Below are positions 1 through 9,866 of a stretch of DNA of 64,000 bases, in pieces. The notes under the pieces are model-generated. The model was not told where the DNA came from. It ran no database searches and worked only from the letters and a program-made list of their open reading frames with translations. The position numbers and the translations under genes were made by a program. The stretch's first letter is position 1. The number at the start of each line of letters is the position of its first letter. The stretch comes from an uncultured Alloprevotella sp. Its GTDB lineage: Bacteria; Bacteroidota; Bacteroidia; Bacteroidales; Bacteroidaceae. Location of the stretch: positions 29,637 through 93,636 of the forward strand of contig CALUIN010000039.1 in assembly GCA_944320745.1 (NCBI GenBank), read 5' to 3'.

Positions 1-259
1 CTCTGCGCTGACGCATAGCCGCGTCATGATACATCAGCCCATGGGCGGAGCCCAGGGGCAGGCCTCCGATATAGAAATTACCGCCCGCGAGATACAGAAG
101 CTCAAGAAGGAACTCTATACGATTATTGCCGACCATTCTCACACGGACTTCGAGAAAGTGTGGGCAGACTCCGACCGCGACTACTGGATGACGGCCGAGG
201 AAGCCCGCGATTACGGCATGATTGACAAGGTTTTGACAAGAAATCGGAATGAAAAATAA
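1..259 (+). CDS. clpP: ATP-dependent Clp protease proteolytic subunit ClpP (3' end only)
   Basis: C-terminal 85 codons of ClpP, the serine peptidase that forms the barrel degrading proteins unfolded by ClpX; the gene starts upstream of the window and the reading frame enters at base 2. The visible part has the SRVMIHQP segment with the catalytic His, followed by the [12 protein letters not shown] stretch typical of the family and the acidic region before [13 protein letters not shown], which carries the catalytic Asp. The catalytic Ser lies outside the window. The stop codon overlaps the start of clpX by 11 bases, so the two subunits of the protease are translationally coupled. Identity is very secure; only the missing 5' end limits the call. 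Confidence 0.97.
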   Translation, partial: SALTHSRVMIHQPMGGAQGQASDIEITAREIQKLKKELYTIIADHSHTDFEKVWADSDRDYWMTAEEARDYGMIDKVLTRNRNEK

Positions 260-1487
260 AAAGACCTGTTCTTTTTGCGGAAGGGACGAGAGCCAAGTGG
301 GATTTCTGATTACCGGCCTCGAGGCCAACATCTGCGACGAGTGCGCAGAGCAGGCGTTCAAGATAGTGGAGCAAGCCACGAAGAACGCCAAGGCCCAGCA
401 GGCCGCCGAGGAAATCCAGCTGGACAAGGTCCCTAAGCCGAAGGAAATAAAGGAATATCTGGACCAGTACGTTATCGGGCAGGACGCAGCAAAGCAGTTC
501 CTTTCCGTGGCGGTCTATAACCATTACAAGCGATTGGCGCAACGCGTGGCTGGCAAGACGGACGACGTGGAGATAGAGAAATCGAACATCATCATGGTCG
601 GTTCCACGGGTACGGGAAAGACGTTGCTTGCCCGCACTATCGCCCGGTTGCTCGACGTGCCCTTCACGATTGTGGACGCAACGGTATTCACGGAGGCAGG
701 TTATGTGGGCGAGGACGTCGAGAGCATACTGTCGCGCCTGCTCCAGGTGGCCGACTTTAACGTGGAGCGTGCCGAGCGGGGCATTGTCTTTATCGACGAG
801 ATCGACAAAATTGCCCGCAAGAGCGACAATCCTTCAATCACGCGCGACGTCAGCGGCGAGGGCGTGCAGCAGGGTCTGCTGAAACTGCTGGAAGGCTCCG
901 TCGTCAATGTCCCCCCAAAGGGCGGGCGCAAACATCCTGACCAGGACTACGTGCACGTCAACACAAACAACATCCTCTTCATCTGCGGCGGTGCCTTCGA
1001 CGGCATCGAGAAGAAAATCGCGCAACGGCTGAATACGCATACCGTGGGCTACAACTCCGTGCAGAACGCCATGCGCATAGACCCGGGCAACCTGATGCAA
1101 TACATCGAACCGCAGGACCTGAAGTCCTTCGGACTGATTCCTGAAATCATAGGCCGTTTGCCCGTGCTTACCTATCTGAACCCGCTGGACAAGGATGCCT
1201 TGCGCAACATCCTGACGCAGCCGAAGAACTCCATTATCAAGCAGTACGTGAAATTGTTCGAGATGGATGGCGTAAAGCTGACCTTCGCTCCCGAAGCCTT
1301 GGAATATATCGTGGAGCAGGCACTGACGTATAAACTCGGCGCGCGCGGACTCCGCTCCATAGTGGAGACCATCATGATGGATGCCATGTACGAAGTGCCC
1401 TCCTCCGACGTGAAAGAATTTGAGGTGACGCTCGATTATGCCCGGCGCCAGTACGAAAAATCCAACCTGCTGGCGCGCCGGCAATAG
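249..1487 (+). CDS. clpX: ATP-dependent Clp protease ATP-binding subunit ClpX
   Basis: AAA+ unfoldase of 412 aa that feeds substrates into ClpP. In order: N-terminal zinc-binding domain with Cys7, Cys10, Cys29 and Cys32; Walker A GSTGTGKT at 118-125 (Pro is more usual than Ser at the second position); substrate-gripping pore loop GYVG at 151-154; Walker B VFIDEID at about 180; RKH loop near 227-229; C-terminal small AAA domain with the GARGLR sensor-2 motif. The loop that docks on ClpP, IGF in E. coli, reads VGY here at 266-268. The start overlaps the clpP stop, giving a clpP-clpX operon. Length and motifs match the family throughout. Confidence 0.98.
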   Translation: MKNKKTCSFCGRDESQVGFLITGLEANICDECAEQAFKIVEQATKNAKAQQAAEEIQLDKVPKPKEIKEYLDQYVIGQDAAKQFLSVAVYNHYKRLAQRVAGKTDDVEIEKSNIIMVGSTGTGKTLLARTIARLLDVPFTIVDATVFTEAGYVGEDVESILSRLLQVADFNVERAERGIVFIDEIDKIARKSDNPSITRDVSGEGVQQGLLKLLEGSVVNVPPKGGRKHPDQDYVHVNTNNILFICGGAFDGIEKKIAQRLNTHTVGYNSVQNAMRIDPGNLMQYIEPQDLKSFGLIPEIIGRLPVLTYLNPLDKDALRNILTQPKNSIIKQYVKLFEMDGVKLTFAPEALEYIVEQALTYKLGARGLRSIVETIMMDAMYEVPSSDVKEFEVTLDYARRQYEKSNLLARRQ

Positions 1488-1525
1488 CGGCTCTGTTTTT
1501 TTCTTCTAAAATTTTTTCCAGTGAG

Positions 1526-1558
1526 CTTGCGGAATATCGAAACTTGTTTATAACTTTG
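1526..1558 (+). promoter_or_regulatory. Bacteroidota-type promoter upstream of recQ
   Basis: CTTG at 1526-1529, a 21-base spacer and TAACTTTG at 1551-1558 match the -33 TTTG / -7 TAnnTTTG consensus of Bacteroidota. Transcription would begin near 1564, at or after the GTG codon at 1563, which supports the ATG at 1626 as the recQ start. Confidence 0.6.
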
Positions 1559-1625
1559 TTAGGTGAATGAGAGGAACGTGCCGCCGTTCCTGCGCGCAAA
1601 AGCCGAACCCCTACAAGTGATTGGT

Positions 1626-3806
1626 ATGAACGAGATTTTGAATTTGCACGAGCCATTGAAAAAGTACTTCGGATTTGACAGCTTCAAGAATAATCAGGAG
1701 GCTATCATCCGGAGCCTGCTGGAAGGAAAAAACGTCTTTGTCCTGATGCCTACGGGAGGCGGAAAGTCTTTGTGCTACCAGTTGCCTTCATTGCTGATGG
1801 AGGGGACAGCCATCGTCATCTCTCCGCTGATAGCGCTGATGAAGAACCAGGTAGACGCTATCCGGCAGACGAGCGAGGAGGACAGAGTGGCCCACTTCAT
1901 CAACTCTTCGCTCAACAAGGCTGCCATAGACCAGGTGAAGGCCGACGTGGTTTCGGGCAAGACGAAACTGCTCTACGTGGCTCCCGAGTCTCTGACCAAG
2001 GAGGAGAACGTAGAGTTCCTGCGCAGCATCAAAATCTCCTTCTACGCGGTCGATGAGGCTCACTGCATTTCCGAATGGGGACACGATTTCCGGCCTGAAT
2101 ACCGCAAGATCCGGCCTATCATCAACCAGATCGGCAATGCGCCCGTCATTGCCCTGACGGCTACGGCGACGGACAAGGTTCGCATCGACATCAAAAAGAG
2201 CCTGGGAATTTTGGACGCGGCAGAGTTTAAGAGCTCCTTCAACCGCCCCAACCTTTATTACGAGGTACGCCCCAAGACCAAGGACATAGACAAGGAAATC
2301 ATCAAATTCATCAAGCAGCGCCCCGGCAAGAGCGGCATCATCTATTGCCTCAGCCGGAAGAAGGTGGAAGAATTGGCGGAAGTGCTGCGCACGAACGACA
2401 TAAAAGCCGAAGCATACCACGCCGGAATGGACTCCGCGACCCGCTCCAAGACTCAGGACGACTTCCTGATGGAGAAGATAGACGTCATAGTGGCCACTAT
2501 CGCCTTCGGCATGGGAATAGACAAGCCGGACGTTCGCTTTGTCATTCACTATGACATACCTAAGAGTCTGGAGGGCTATTACCAGGAGACGGGCCGCGCG
2601 GGCCGTGATGGCGGCGAAGGCAAGTGCATAGCTTTCTATTCCTATAAGGACCTCCTGAAGCTGGAGAAGTTCATGGAAGGCAAGCCTGTGGCTGAGCAAG
2701 ACATCGGGCGGCAATTGTTGAAGGAGACGGCGGCTTATGCGGAGTCCTCCGTGTGCCGCCGCAAGCTGCTGCTGCATTATTTTGGAGAGGAGTATCCAAA
2801 GGAGAACTGTGGAAATTGTGATAACTGCTTAAACCCGAAGAAACAAGTGGAGGCAAGTAACTATTTATGCAAAGTGCTTGAAGTAATCATAGCGACGAAA
2901 GAAAATTTTAGGGACGATTATATTAAGGATATTCTGATCGGGCGCGCCACGGACGAAGTTTGTGCGCATAAACACAATGACTTGGAAGAGTTCGGTTGCG
3001 GCGATGACGTCAGCGAGAAGATCTGGTACGCTGTTATCCGCCAGGCGCTCATTGCCGGTTACCTGAAGAAGGATGTGGACAATTACGGCGTCCTGAAGGT
3101 GACGGACAAGGGCCGGAATTTTCTCGATGAACCGGTCTCCTTCAAAATAGTAGAGGACCGTGACTTTGACGAGGAGGAGATAGCAGTCCCCCCGCAGAGC
3201 GGAGCGGCGTGCACGGTGGATCCGGCTCTCTACCAGATGCTCAAGGACCTGCGCAAGCGGATGAGCAAGGACTTGGAGGTGCCGCCCTACGTGATTTTCC
3301 AGGACGCTTCGCTGGAAGCCATGGCCACTATTTATCCCCAGACGATCGAGGAGCTGCAAAACATTCCCGGCGTCGGGGCCGGCAAGGCGAAGCGCTATGG
3401 CGCAGAGTTCTGCAAACTTATCAAGCGCCATTGCGAGGAAAACGAGATAGAGCGTCCCGAGGACCTGCGCATCCGCACAGTGCCCAACAAGTCGAAAATC
3501 AAGGTCAGCATTATCCACAGCATCGACCGCAAGGTCGCGCTGGACGACATAGCCGTGGCCAAAGGCATAGAGTTCGACGAGTTGCTGGACGAGATAGAAG
3601 CCATCGTCTATGCCGGCACGAAAATCAATATAGACTATTTCATCGACGACGTGATGGACGAAGACCATGTCAGCGATATTTATCAGTACTTCAAGGAGTC
3701 GGAGACCGATGACCTGAGTGCTGCCATAGATGAGCTCGGCAACGATTATACTGAGGAAGAGATACGCTTGGTGCGCATCAAGTTTATTTCTGAAATGGCA
3801 AACTGA
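1626..3806 (+). CDS. recQ: ATP-dependent DNA helicase RecQ
   Basis: RecQ 3'-5' superfamily 2 helicase acting in recombination repair, 726 aa from the ATG at 1626. The open frame extends upstream to a GTG at 1563, but the promoter ends at 1558 and the family begins with a segment like MNEILNLHEPLKKYFGFDSF, so the ATG is preferred. Visible motifs: Walker A MPTGGGKSLCYQLP, motif II DEAHCISEWGHDFRP, motif VI QETGRAGRDG, the zinc-binding Cys cluster ending in NCGNCDNC, a winged-helix RQC domain, an HRDC domain around IPGVGAGKAKRYG, and a roughly 100-residue C-terminal helical extension rich in acidic residues. It follows clpPX, a common Bacteroidales gene order, but has its own promoter. Confidence 0.97.
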   Translation: MNEILNLHEPLKKYFGFDSFKNNQEAIIRSLLEGKNVFVLMPTGGGKSLCYQLPSLLMEGTAIVISPLIALMKNQVDAIRQTSEEDRVAHFINSSLNKAAIDQVKADVVSGKTKLLYVAPESLTKEENVEFLRSIKISFYAVDEAHCISEWGHDFRPEYRKIRPIINQIGNAPVIALTATATDKVRIDIKKSLGILDAAEFKSSFNRPNLYYEVRPKTKDIDKEIIKFIKQRPGKSGIIYCLSRKKVEELAEVLRTNDIKAEAYHAGMDSATRSKTQDDFLMEKIDVIVATIAFGMGIDKPDVRFVIHYDIPKSLEGYYQETGRAGRDGGEGKCIAFYSYKDLLKLEKFMEGKPVAEQDIGRQLLKETAAYAESSVCRRKLLLHYFGEEYPKENCGNCDNCLNPKKQVEASNYLCKVLEVIIATKENFRDDYIKDILIGRATDEVCAHKHNDLEEFGCGDDVSEKIWYAVIRQALIAGYLKKDVDNYGVLKVTDKGRNFLDEPVSFKIVEDRDFDEEEIAVPPQSGAACTVDPALYQMLKDLRKRMSKDLEVPPYVIFQDASLEAMATIYPQTIEELQNIPGVGAGKAKRYGAEFCKLIKRHCEENEIERPEDLRIRTVPNKSKIKVSIIHSIDRKVALDDIAVAKGIEFDELLDEIEAIVYAGTKINIDYFIDDVMDEDHVSDIYQYFKESETDDLSAAIDELGNDYTEEEIRLVRIKFISEMAN

Positions 3807-3818
3807 TACCCCATTAGC

Positions 3819-5513
3819 ATGAACACAATGACAGAACCAGAGAGCAAAGGGAAAAGAAACCTCAACTTTATAGAACAGATTGTCGAGGACGACCTCAAGG
3901 CCGGCAAGAACGGCGGACGTTTGCAGACGCGCTTCCCGCCCGAGCCAAACGGCTACCTGCACATTGGTCATGCCAAGGCCATCTGCATGGACTTCGGTGT
4001 GGCCGAAAAATTCGGTGGGGTATGTAACCTCCGCTTCGATGATACGAACCCGCAGAAGGAAGATACGGAATACGTAGAAGCCATCAAGGAGGACATCCAA
4101 TGGCTGGGCTTCCAGTGGGGACACATTTATCATGCGTCGGACTATTTTCAGCAGCTTTGGGACTTTGCCGTGCGGCTTATCAAGGAAGGAAAAGCCTACG
4201 TCGACGAGCAGACCAGCGAGCAGATAGCCCAGCAGAAAGGCACGCCCACGCAGCCCGGTGTGGCCAGTCCCTATCGCGACCGGCCCGTCGAGGAGAACCT
4301 GGCCCTCTTCGAGAAAATGAATTCCGGCGAGGTGCCCGAGGGCGCCATGGTCCTCCGGGCTAAGATTGACATGGCCAATCCCAACATGCACTTCCGGGAT
4401 CCGGTGATGTACCGTATTATAAACAAGCGCCATCATCGCACCGGCGACAAGTGGCGGGCTTATCCCATGTACGACTTCGCCCATGGCCAGAGCGACTACT
4501 TCGAAGGAGTGACACACTCCATCTGTACGCTTGAGTTTGTTCCCCACCGTCCGCTTTACGACTACTTTATCGACGAGCTCAAAGAAGGTAAGGACTTGGA
4601 CGACAACCGCCCCCGCCAGTACGAGTTCAACCGCCTCAACCTCACCTATACGGTAATGAGCAAGCGCAAGCTGCTGGCCCTCGTGCAAGAGCATCTGGTC
4701 AGCGGCTGGGACGATCCCCGCATGCCGACGATTTGCGGACTGCGCCGTCGCGGCTACTCTCCCGAGGCTGTCCGCAAGTTCATCGACATGATCGGGTACA
4801 CCAAGTTTGACGCCTTGAACGACTACGCCATGCTGGAGGCAGCCGCGCGCGAGGACCTCAATGCCCGCGCGCTCCGCGTCTCCGCCGTGCTTCATCCCGT
4901 AAAGCTCATCGTCACCAACTATCCCGAAGGAAAGACAGAGGAGATGGTCACGGTGAACAATCCCGAGCGCCCCGAGGACGGCACGCATACCCTTACTTTC
5001 AGCCGCGAGCTTTGGATGGAGCGCGAGGACTTCATGGAGGATGCACCGAAGAAGTTCTTCCGCATGGTTCCGGGCAAGGAGGTCCGGCTGAAAAACGCTT
5101 ACATCGTTAAGTGTACCGGCTGCAAGAAATCGGCCGACGGCACGGTCGAAGAGATATACTGCGAGTACGACCCTGCAAGCCGGAGCGGGTTGGAAGGGGC
5201 TAACCGGAAGGTGAAGGGCACGTTGCACTGGCTGAGCGTGGGCCACAGCGTACCGGCCGAGGTCCGTCTCTACGACCGGCTTTTCTCGGTGGAGAATCCT
5301 TCGGCCGACGAGCGCGACTTCCGTGAACTGCTCAATCCCGCTTCCTTGCAGGTGCTGACGGACTGCTATGTGGAGAAGTTCGCCGTGGAGCAGCAGGACA
5401 ACCGCTACCTTCAGTTCCAGCGGATAGGCTACTTCACCTACGACAAGGACTTCACGCCAGAGCACCCCGTATTCAACCGCACTGTCAGCCTCAAGGACAA
5501 CTCCAAGCGTTGA
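3819..5513 (+). CDS. glnS: Glutaminyl-tRNA synthetase
   Basis: Class I aminoacyl-tRNA synthetase of 564 aa that charges tRNA-Gln directly, so this organism need not rely on the amidotransferase route. The HIGH signature is at residues 48-51 in PPEPNGYLHIGH and the KMSKS-type loop reads VMSKRK. The C-terminal half is the beta-barrel anticodon-binding domain of the GlnRS family. It starts 12 bases after the recQ stop and may be co-transcribed with it; a second in-frame ATG three codons downstream cannot be excluded. Bacterial GlnRS is a eukaryote-derived enzyme kept in Bacteroidota and gammaproteobacteria. A strong hairpin lies just after the stop codon. Confidence 0.97.
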   Translation: MNTMTEPESKGKRNLNFIEQIVEDDLKAGKNGGRLQTRFPPEPNGYLHIGHAKAICMDFGVAEKFGGVCNLRFDDTNPQKEDTEYVEAIKEDIQWLGFQWGHIYHASDYFQQLWDFAVRLIKEGKAYVDEQTSEQIAQQKGTPTQPGVASPYRDRPVEENLALFEKMNSGEVPEGAMVLRAKIDMANPNMHFRDPVMYRIINKRHHRTGDKWRAYPMYDFAHGQSDYFEGVTHSICTLEFVPHRPLYDYFIDELKEGKDLDDNRPRQYEFNRLNLTYTVMSKRKLLALVQEHLVSGWDDPRMPTICGLRRRGYSPEAVRKFIDMIGYTKFDALNDYAMLEAAAREDLNARALRVSAVLHPVKLIVTNYPEGKTEEMVTVNNPERPEDGTHTLTFSRELWMEREDFMEDAPKKFFRMVPGKEVRLKNAYIVKCTGCKKSADGTVEEIYCEYDPASRSGLEGANRKVKGTLHWLSVGHSVPAEVRLYDRLFSVENPSADERDFRELLNPASLQVLTDCYVEKFAVEQQDNRYLQFQRIGYFTYDKDFTPEHPVFNRTVSLKDNSKR

Positions 5514-5527
5514 AGTGCTGCTATCGG

Positions 5528-5559
5528 CCGGTGCGGCGGGTGCAAATCCGCCGCACCGG
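5528..5559 (+). terminator. Hairpin terminator after glnS
   Basis: Perfect 12-bp inverted repeat (5528-5539 with 5548-5559) around an 8-base loop, followed by only three T residues. It begins 15 bases after the glnS stop, so a terminator is likely despite the short T tract. Confidence 0.6.
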
Positions 5560-5572
5560 TTTCGTACAGATA

Positions 5573-5597
5573 CCTTTCGCCGGTCCCCGGAGAAAGG
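5573..5597 (+). promoter_or_regulatory. Leader hairpin and weak -7 element before the TPR gene
   Basis: TACCTTTC at 5571-5578 is one base from the Bacteroidota -7 consensus. It overlaps a compact hairpin: CCTTTC and CCGG pair with CCGG and GAAAGG around a 3-base loop and one internal mismatch. No T tract follows. It could be a second stem of the glnS terminator or a leader structure. Confidence 0.3.
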
Positions 5598-5640
5598 TGG
5601 CCAATCTATCACGAACCCGTTAATCGGATGCGCCCGAATC

Positions 5641-6894
5641 ATGGAAAGAAAGAAGGAATTAGAAGCTCTCGCGGCCGAGTTTGAGCGGAAATGGCGCACC
5701 ACGCGCCTGCCGGACATGGACGCCTACGACTTGTTGGACCTGATGGATTACTATTCGCGTGCCGGCATGGACTTCGAGGCAGAGCTCTGCCGCAGAGCGG
5801 CCGAGCAGCATGACGCGGACAACCCTGAGGTCATACTGACGCGGGCCCACTGGGCCGCCGACGACGGCGACTGGGCCACGGCGCGCAAGGAGCGTGTGCG
5901 GGCCATGCCGTCGCGCTACGACGGCTTGCTGTTCGACGTGGAGTTTTGCGTCCGTTCTGCCGACCTGTCGCGGGCGGACCAGCTGATACGTCAGTCGCTC
6001 CCCTCTGTCCAGGACTTGCCGGAGTACGACTTTCTGTTCGACAGTGCAGCCTTGCTGCGTGACTTCGGCTACGTTTTCTACGCCCTGAAGTGGCTGGCCC
6101 GTATCCCGCGTGACTACACGGACTATGCGCAGGTGCAGGCACTTATGACGGAGTGCTACAGCCTGTCCTGCCAATACGCGGAGGCGAAGAAGCTGCTCAA
6201 CGAACAGCTCGACGCCAATCCGTTCGACCAGGAACTGTGGAAACAGCTTGCGGCCACCAGTATGCGGTCCGGCGACTACTCGGCCGCCGTCGACGCGTGC
6301 GAATATGCCCTGGCCATAGGTCCTTGCGAGGAGGCGCTGCAGGTGCGTAACTTTATACAGAGTGCGGAGCGGGACGAGCTGGAGACGGTGGTGTCCCTGG
6401 CAGCGTCCGTGCAGGACTATCTCACGTGCGAGGACTGCGGCGACTGGCTCTTCCTGCAAGGGCAGTATGAGCGGGCCATACCCTGTTATTCCAACGCTGG
6501 CGCGTTCTGCCCCCGCGGCCACCGTGACCGGGAGCGGATTGTGGTCCGTCTGGCTTTGTGCCAGATTGCCGCGGGCCGCTTTGCCGACGCCTATACTCAG
6601 CTGCTGTCGCTCCCGGCATTGGGGGGCGACCATGCCGGGGATTTTCTTGAGGCGGCGCAGTCGTTCTTCGAAGCCGGACAGGCAGACTATGCCCTGTCCC
6701 TGCTGAGATTCGTCGTGGACAATCACGAAATGTGCGGTCCGCGTGTAGCACAAGCTGCCGCGCTGCTGTCGCACTATGCCTGCTACGAGCCGGCGCTCAC
6801 CGTCTGGACATACATCTGCGCACATGCGGCGGCCGTTCCGCATTCCTATAAGCCCATGTTGGACGAGGCTAAGGCCCGTTTGAACTTGCCTTAG
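5641..6894 (+). CDS. Tetratricopeptide-repeat protein, function unknown
   Basis: Soluble protein of 417 aa from the ATG at 5641; the open frame runs on upstream from a GTG at 5515, but that stretch crosses the hairpin after glnS and looks non-coding. The sequence is a series of helical repeats of about 34 residues, for example DYSAAVDACEYALAIGP and GQYERAIPCYSNAGAFCP, so it should form a TPR superhelix that binds protein partners. There is no signal peptide or membrane segment. Many acidic residues and scattered cysteines are present, but no catalytic motif is recognisable. It resembles Bacteroidales TPR hypothetical proteins; the partner is unknown. It is convergent with the sugar cassette and ends at a shared terminator. 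Confidence 0.8.
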   Translation: MERKKELEALAAEFERKWRTTRLPDMDAYDLLDLMDYYSRAGMDFEAELCRRAAEQHDADNPEVILTRAHWAADDGDWATARKERVRAMPSRYDGLLFDVEFCVRSADLSRADQLIRQSLPSVQDLPEYDFLFDSAALLRDFGYVFYALKWLARIPRDYTDYAQVQALMTECYSLSCQYAEAKKLLNEQLDANPFDQELWKQLAATSMRSGDYSAAVDACEYALAIGPCEEALQVRNFIQSAERDELETVVSLAASVQDYLTCEDCGDWLFLQGQYERAIPCYSNAGAFCPRGHRDRERIVVRLALCQIAAGRFADAYTQLLSLPALGGDHAGDFLEAAQSFFEAGQADYALSLLRFVVDNHEMCGPRVAQAAALLSHYACYEPALTVWTYICAHAAAVPHSYKPMLDEAKARLNLP

Positions 6895-6921
6895 CCCCGT
6901 GCCGCCTGGCCTTAGGGGAAT

Positions 6922-6971
6922 AAAAAATCCCTTACTGCTCGCCCGTGACGGGTGGCGGTAAGGGATTTTTT
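6922..6971. terminator. Bidirectional terminator
   Basis: Perfect 14-bp inverted repeat (6922-6935 with 6958-6971) with runs of A on the left and T on the right, so it has a U tract in both directions. It separates the TPR gene from the convergent glycosyltransferase gene. A smaller GC-rich hairpin sits in the loop. Confidence 0.88.
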
Positions 6972-6997
6972 CATGCCTGTCCGTGAGCTTGGCCGGC

Positions 6998-7804
6998 TCA
7001 GGATGTGCGGCGCATGTAGCGGATGCCTTCGCTCAGGTGGCACATCATGGGCCAGAAGTGGCAGAGGTGGCTCGAGGCGGACTTGAGTGCGAACTGAAAG
7101 CAAAGCCACCAGGCCCGTTGTCCGTGCAGGTAGTAGGTGAAAGCCCCCCGGCTGCGTTGCACGCCGGCGTCGACGTAGATGAGCGACTTCTTGAGCATGG
7201 TCGACGTCTCTACCGTCTTGATGGGGAAATATCGCATTTTCAGCTTGGCCCGCAGCGCGTCCACCAGCCATATTTCCTCCTCGCCGCAGGTGAGAAACTT
7301 CGTGCCCAGTCCGAAGCGCTCGTCGAAGCGGACGATGCCCTGCACGCTGGACCGGCGGCACACCATTTCTATGGTCGAGATGGAGTACTGCTGGGGTATG
7401 CGCAGGATGTCGAACTCCTCGTCCGGATAATCCTTCAGGGATTTGCCCGTATAGGTGCTGGCACGGAAGAAGGCCGCGTCCAGTTCCGGATGCTCCTTGA
7501 AGATGCTGAACACGTGGTCTATGGCTTCCGGAAGGATGTGCGTGTCGTCGTCCGCAAACATGACCAGGTCGGCTGTAGCCTTTTCCATGGCCAGGTTGCG
7601 GTTGGCCGAGAGGCCTTGCCCATGGTACTTGTACAGCCGGACATCGGGCCTGTCCTTGATTTTTCCGGGAATCAGGTCCAAGTAGCGCTCGTCGGTGTAC
7701 TGGTAGGAGATGACGTAGCGCACGTCCTCTCGCGGCGGCAAAAGCAGGTCGTCGGTGCGGACGATGCCTTTGTTCAAGGAACAGATGAGAATGTCTAATG
7801 TCAT
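6998..7804 (-). CDS. Glycosyltransferase family 2 protein
   Basis: Predicted GT-A fold glycosyltransferase of 268 aa. The N-terminus has the short beta strand [12 protein letters not shown] followed by a [11 protein letters not shown] segment and the nucleotide-sugar/metal motif FADDDT (Asp85-Asp87), the GT2 equivalent of Dx[10 protein letters not shown] segment near residue 190 resembles the ED acceptor motif of the family. The C-terminus is basic and aromatic and may contact the membrane; no clear transmembrane helix is present. It is the last gene of the four-gene cassette, and its start overlaps the aminotransferase stop by four bases (ATGA). It probably transfers the amino sugar made by the upstream genes to a cell-surface glycan. 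Donor and acceptor are inferred only. Confidence 0.85.
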   Translation of the reverse strand: MTLDILICSLNKGIVRTDDLLLPPREDVRYVISYQYTDERYLDLIPGKIKDRPDVRLYKYHGQGLSANRNLAMEKATADLVMFADDDTHILPEAIDHVFSIFKEHPELDAAFFRASTYTGKSLKDYPDEEFDILRIPQQYSISTIEMVCRRSSVQGIVRFDERFGLGTKFLTCGEEEIWLVDALRAKLKMRYFPIKTVETSTMLKKSLIYVDAGVQRSRGAFTYYLHGQRAWWLCFQFALKSASSHLCHFWPMMCHLSEGIRYMRRTS

Positions 7805-8904
7805 AGGCTGAAATGATTTAGGGTTGTGGCCACGTAGTCCGCTTCCTCGTCCGTCAGGACGGGGCTCATGGGCAGGCTGAGCTCTTCGGCCGCCGCCTGC
7901 TCGGCGTGAGGAAACGACAGGGCGTGGTACGAGGCGTAGGCCGCCTGCCGGTGCAGGGGTAGCGGATAATGAATCAGCGTCCCGATGCCGGCCCGGGACA
8001 GATAGGATTGCAGCTCGGCGCGCCGAGGCGTTCGGATGGGGTAAATGTGGAATACGCTGGCGTCCGCGTCTCCGGCATAGGGCAGCCGGATGTCCGGATG
8101 GCGTATGGACTCGGCATAGATGCGGGCAATCGCCTGCCGGCGGCGGTTGTCGCGGTCGAGGGCGGGCAGCTTCACCCGCAGGCAGGCGGCCTGCAGCTCG
8201 TCCAGCCGGCTATTTGCGCCCAGGACTTCGTGGTAGTACTTTTTTCGCGCGCCGTAGTTTCCCAGCATGCGTATCAGTCCGGCCAGCGCCTCGTCGTCGG
8301 TGGTGACGGCTCCGGCATCGCCGAGGGCGCCCAGGTTCTTGCCAGGGTAAAAGCTGAAAGCCGCCGCGTCGCCCCAGCTCCCGGCCTTGCGGCCGTCCAG
8401 CGTGGCGCCGTGAGCTTGTGCCGCGTCCTCCACGACTTTCAGCCCGCGGCGGCGGGCCAGTGCCAGCAAGGCCGGCATGTCCGCCATGTGGCCGTAGAGG
8501 TGGACGGGCAGCAGCGCGCAGGTATGTGGCGTCACCAGGCTTTCGGCCTTCCGGACATCAAGGGTGAAGTTCTCGTCCACGTCGCAGAATACTGGCGTCA
8601 ATCCGGCGCGGTTCACGGCTTCGGCCGTCGCGATAAATGTGAAGGCCGGGACGATAACTTCCGCGCCGTCGCTCCAGCACTCCTTAAGTTTCATGGCCTG
8701 GAGAATGAGGGTCAGTGCGTCCAGCCCGTTGGCAGTGCCGACGCAGCAGGCCGTGCCGACGTATCGGGAGAACTCCTGCTCGAAGGCCTGGCACTGCGTG
8801 CCGTATATGTACCAGCCGGAGTGCAGCACGTCGCGTCCGGCGACGGCAAGGGCGGATGCGAACCGTGCATTGACGGCCTTCAGGTCCAGGAAGGGTACGT
8901 TCAT
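7801..8904 (-). CDS. DegT/DnrJ/EryC1 family sugar aminotransferase (FdtB-like)
   Basis: PLP-dependent aminotransferase of 367 aa acting on nucleotide-linked keto sugars. The cofactor Asp is in [11 protein letters not shown] (Asp160) and the Schiff-base Lys is Lys189 in [16 protein letters not shown], both classic for the DegT/ArnB group. The N-terminal [11 protein letters not shown] and the SGWYIYGTQ segment resemble FdtB/QdtB enzymes, which aminate dTDP-3-keto-6-deoxyhexoses. The FdtA-like isomerase encoded two genes upstream would supply exactly that substrate, which strengthens the assignment. It overlaps both neighbours by ATGA, so it is translationally coupled. No rmlA or rmlB gene for the precursor is in this window. 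The precise sugar, Fuc3N or Qui3N, cannot be told from sequence alone. Confidence 0.88.
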   Translation of the reverse strand: MNVPFLDLKAVNARFASALAVAGRDVLHSGWYIYGTQCQAFEQEFSRYVGTACCVGTANGLDALTLILQAMKLKECWSDGAEVIVPAFTFIATAEAVNRAGLTPVFCDVDENFTLDVRKAESLVTPHTCALLPVHLYGHMADMPALLALARRRGLKVVEDAAQAHGATLDGRKAGSWGDAAAFSFYPGKNLGALGDAGAVTTDDEALAGLIRMLGNYGARKKYYHEVLGANSRLDELQAACLRVKLPALDRDNRRRQAIARIYAESIRHPDIRLPYAGDADASVFHIYPIRTPRRAELQSYLSRAGIGTLIHYPLPLHRQAAYASYHALSFPHAEQAAAEELSLPMSPVLTDEEADYVATTLNHFSL

Positions 8905-9866
8905 AATGTCATGAGTTTGGGAATTTCCGCTTCATACGTATCGTAGCAGATGGCCCGTCCGCCGAAGCCTTCTTTTTGGTAAGCCAGCCCTTCGTTGAGG
9001 AAGCGTCCTCCGTCCTCCGTCGATATGCCGAAGTCGAGGAAGCGCAGTCCGGCGTCGCGTGCCAGTCCGATCAGGCGGGCCATGAGCCAGTCGAGCGCCC
9101 GGCGGCGGCGGCCCTCGTCACCGGCCTCCATGTATTGCACGTGAAACGTAGTCTCTGTGATAAAAGCCAGGCATCCGGCGACCACTCGCCCTTGGTCCGT
9201 GGCTGTGAAGAGGCGGATGCTGTCTGGGAACCGCCGGCTCAGCAAAGAGATTTCGGCGAGCGTGTGCACGGGGTGCGTATGGTGCCGGCTGGACAGAACG
9301 TCGTCCACGATTGCCCAGAAGTCGCGCAGCAGCGTGGCGTTGCCCGTTTCCAGCGTCAGTCCTTCGCAGGCTTTTTTCTTCGTCTTCCTGTGCCAGAGCG
9401 CCTGCGCTAACGGGCTGTTCAGGAGAATCGTGCTGGAGACGGTGCGCTCCGTCAGGACGGCTTGGGCCCGGAACAGCCAGTACAGGTCTTCCTCGGCGGG
9501 GTACGTGTGGTAGATGGCGGGGACGGGTTTATAGGCCAGACGTTCGTAGCCTTGTGCTGCGTAGTGCTCGGCTGCGGCGACGAACGCGTCGCGCACGTCC
9601 GTGAGCGTGGCTGTCTGGGAGAGGAGCAGGCCGCCGTAGGTCAGTCCGCCGTGCGACTGGACGAGTTTCTGCTCCGGCTTTAGGTTGGCCGGCAGGACCG
9701 CGGTCAGCTGATCGTTGGCCGTATAGAATAGCAGCGATCCGTCTTTGAAGCGGTCGCTGTGGTAGTCCATGAAGTTGCGGTCCAGCAGGAACGTCCCGTT
9801 GCGCGAAGTCCGAACGAACGCGTTCCAGGCCGGTGCAAGTTCCGGGGTATAGGGCAGTGCTTTCAT
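8901..9866 (-). CDS. GNAT/FemAB-like acyltransferase
   Basis: Protein of 321 aa from the GNAT superfamily, with the two-lobed layout of FemAB/BioF2-like acyltransferases. The second lobe has [21 protein letters not shown] followed by [26 protein letters not shown], the beta4-alpha3 region that holds the acyl donor. The first lobe has a basic patch HRKTKKKA. It lies between the FdtA-like isomerase and the aminotransferase, overlapping both by four bases, so it is likely the N-acyltransferase that finishes the 3-amino sugar. In the characterised Fuc3NAc pathway that step uses a hexapeptide-repeat acetyltransferase (FdtC), so this would be a different enzyme type. Whether the donor is acetyl-CoA, another acyl-CoA or an aminoacyl-tRNA is open. 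Confidence 0.72.
   Translation of the reverse strand: MKALPYTPELAPAWNAFVRTSRNGTFLLDRNFMDYHSDRFKDGSLLFYTANDQLTAVLPANLKPEQKLVQSHGGLTYGGLLLSQTATLTDVRDAFVAAAEHYAAQGYERLAYKPVPAIYHTYPAEEDLYWLFRAQAVLTERTVSSTILLNSPLAQALWHRKTKKKACEGLTLETGNATLLRDFWAIVDDVLSSRHHTHPVHTLAEISLLSRRFPDSIRLFTATDQGRVVAGCLAFITETTFHVQYMEAGDEGRRRRALDWLMARLIGLARDAGLRFLDFGISTEDGGRFLNEGLAYQKEGFGGRAICYDTYEAEIPKLMTL

Noticed and set aside
1563-1625. GTG-initiated 21-codon N-terminal extension of RecQ
   Set aside because: The promoter -7 element ends at 1558, so transcription begins at or beyond the GTG; the ATG at 1626 fits the family.
5515-5640. Upstream extension of the TPR protein from GTG at 5515
   Set aside because: It crosses a strong hairpin following glnS and its translation does not look protein-like; the ATG at 5641 is preferred.
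2865-5717. Long minus-strand open frame of about 950 codons over recQ and glnS
   Set aside because: It lies antisense to two well-identified genes. The translation has no family features and reflects high GC codon bias on the other strand.
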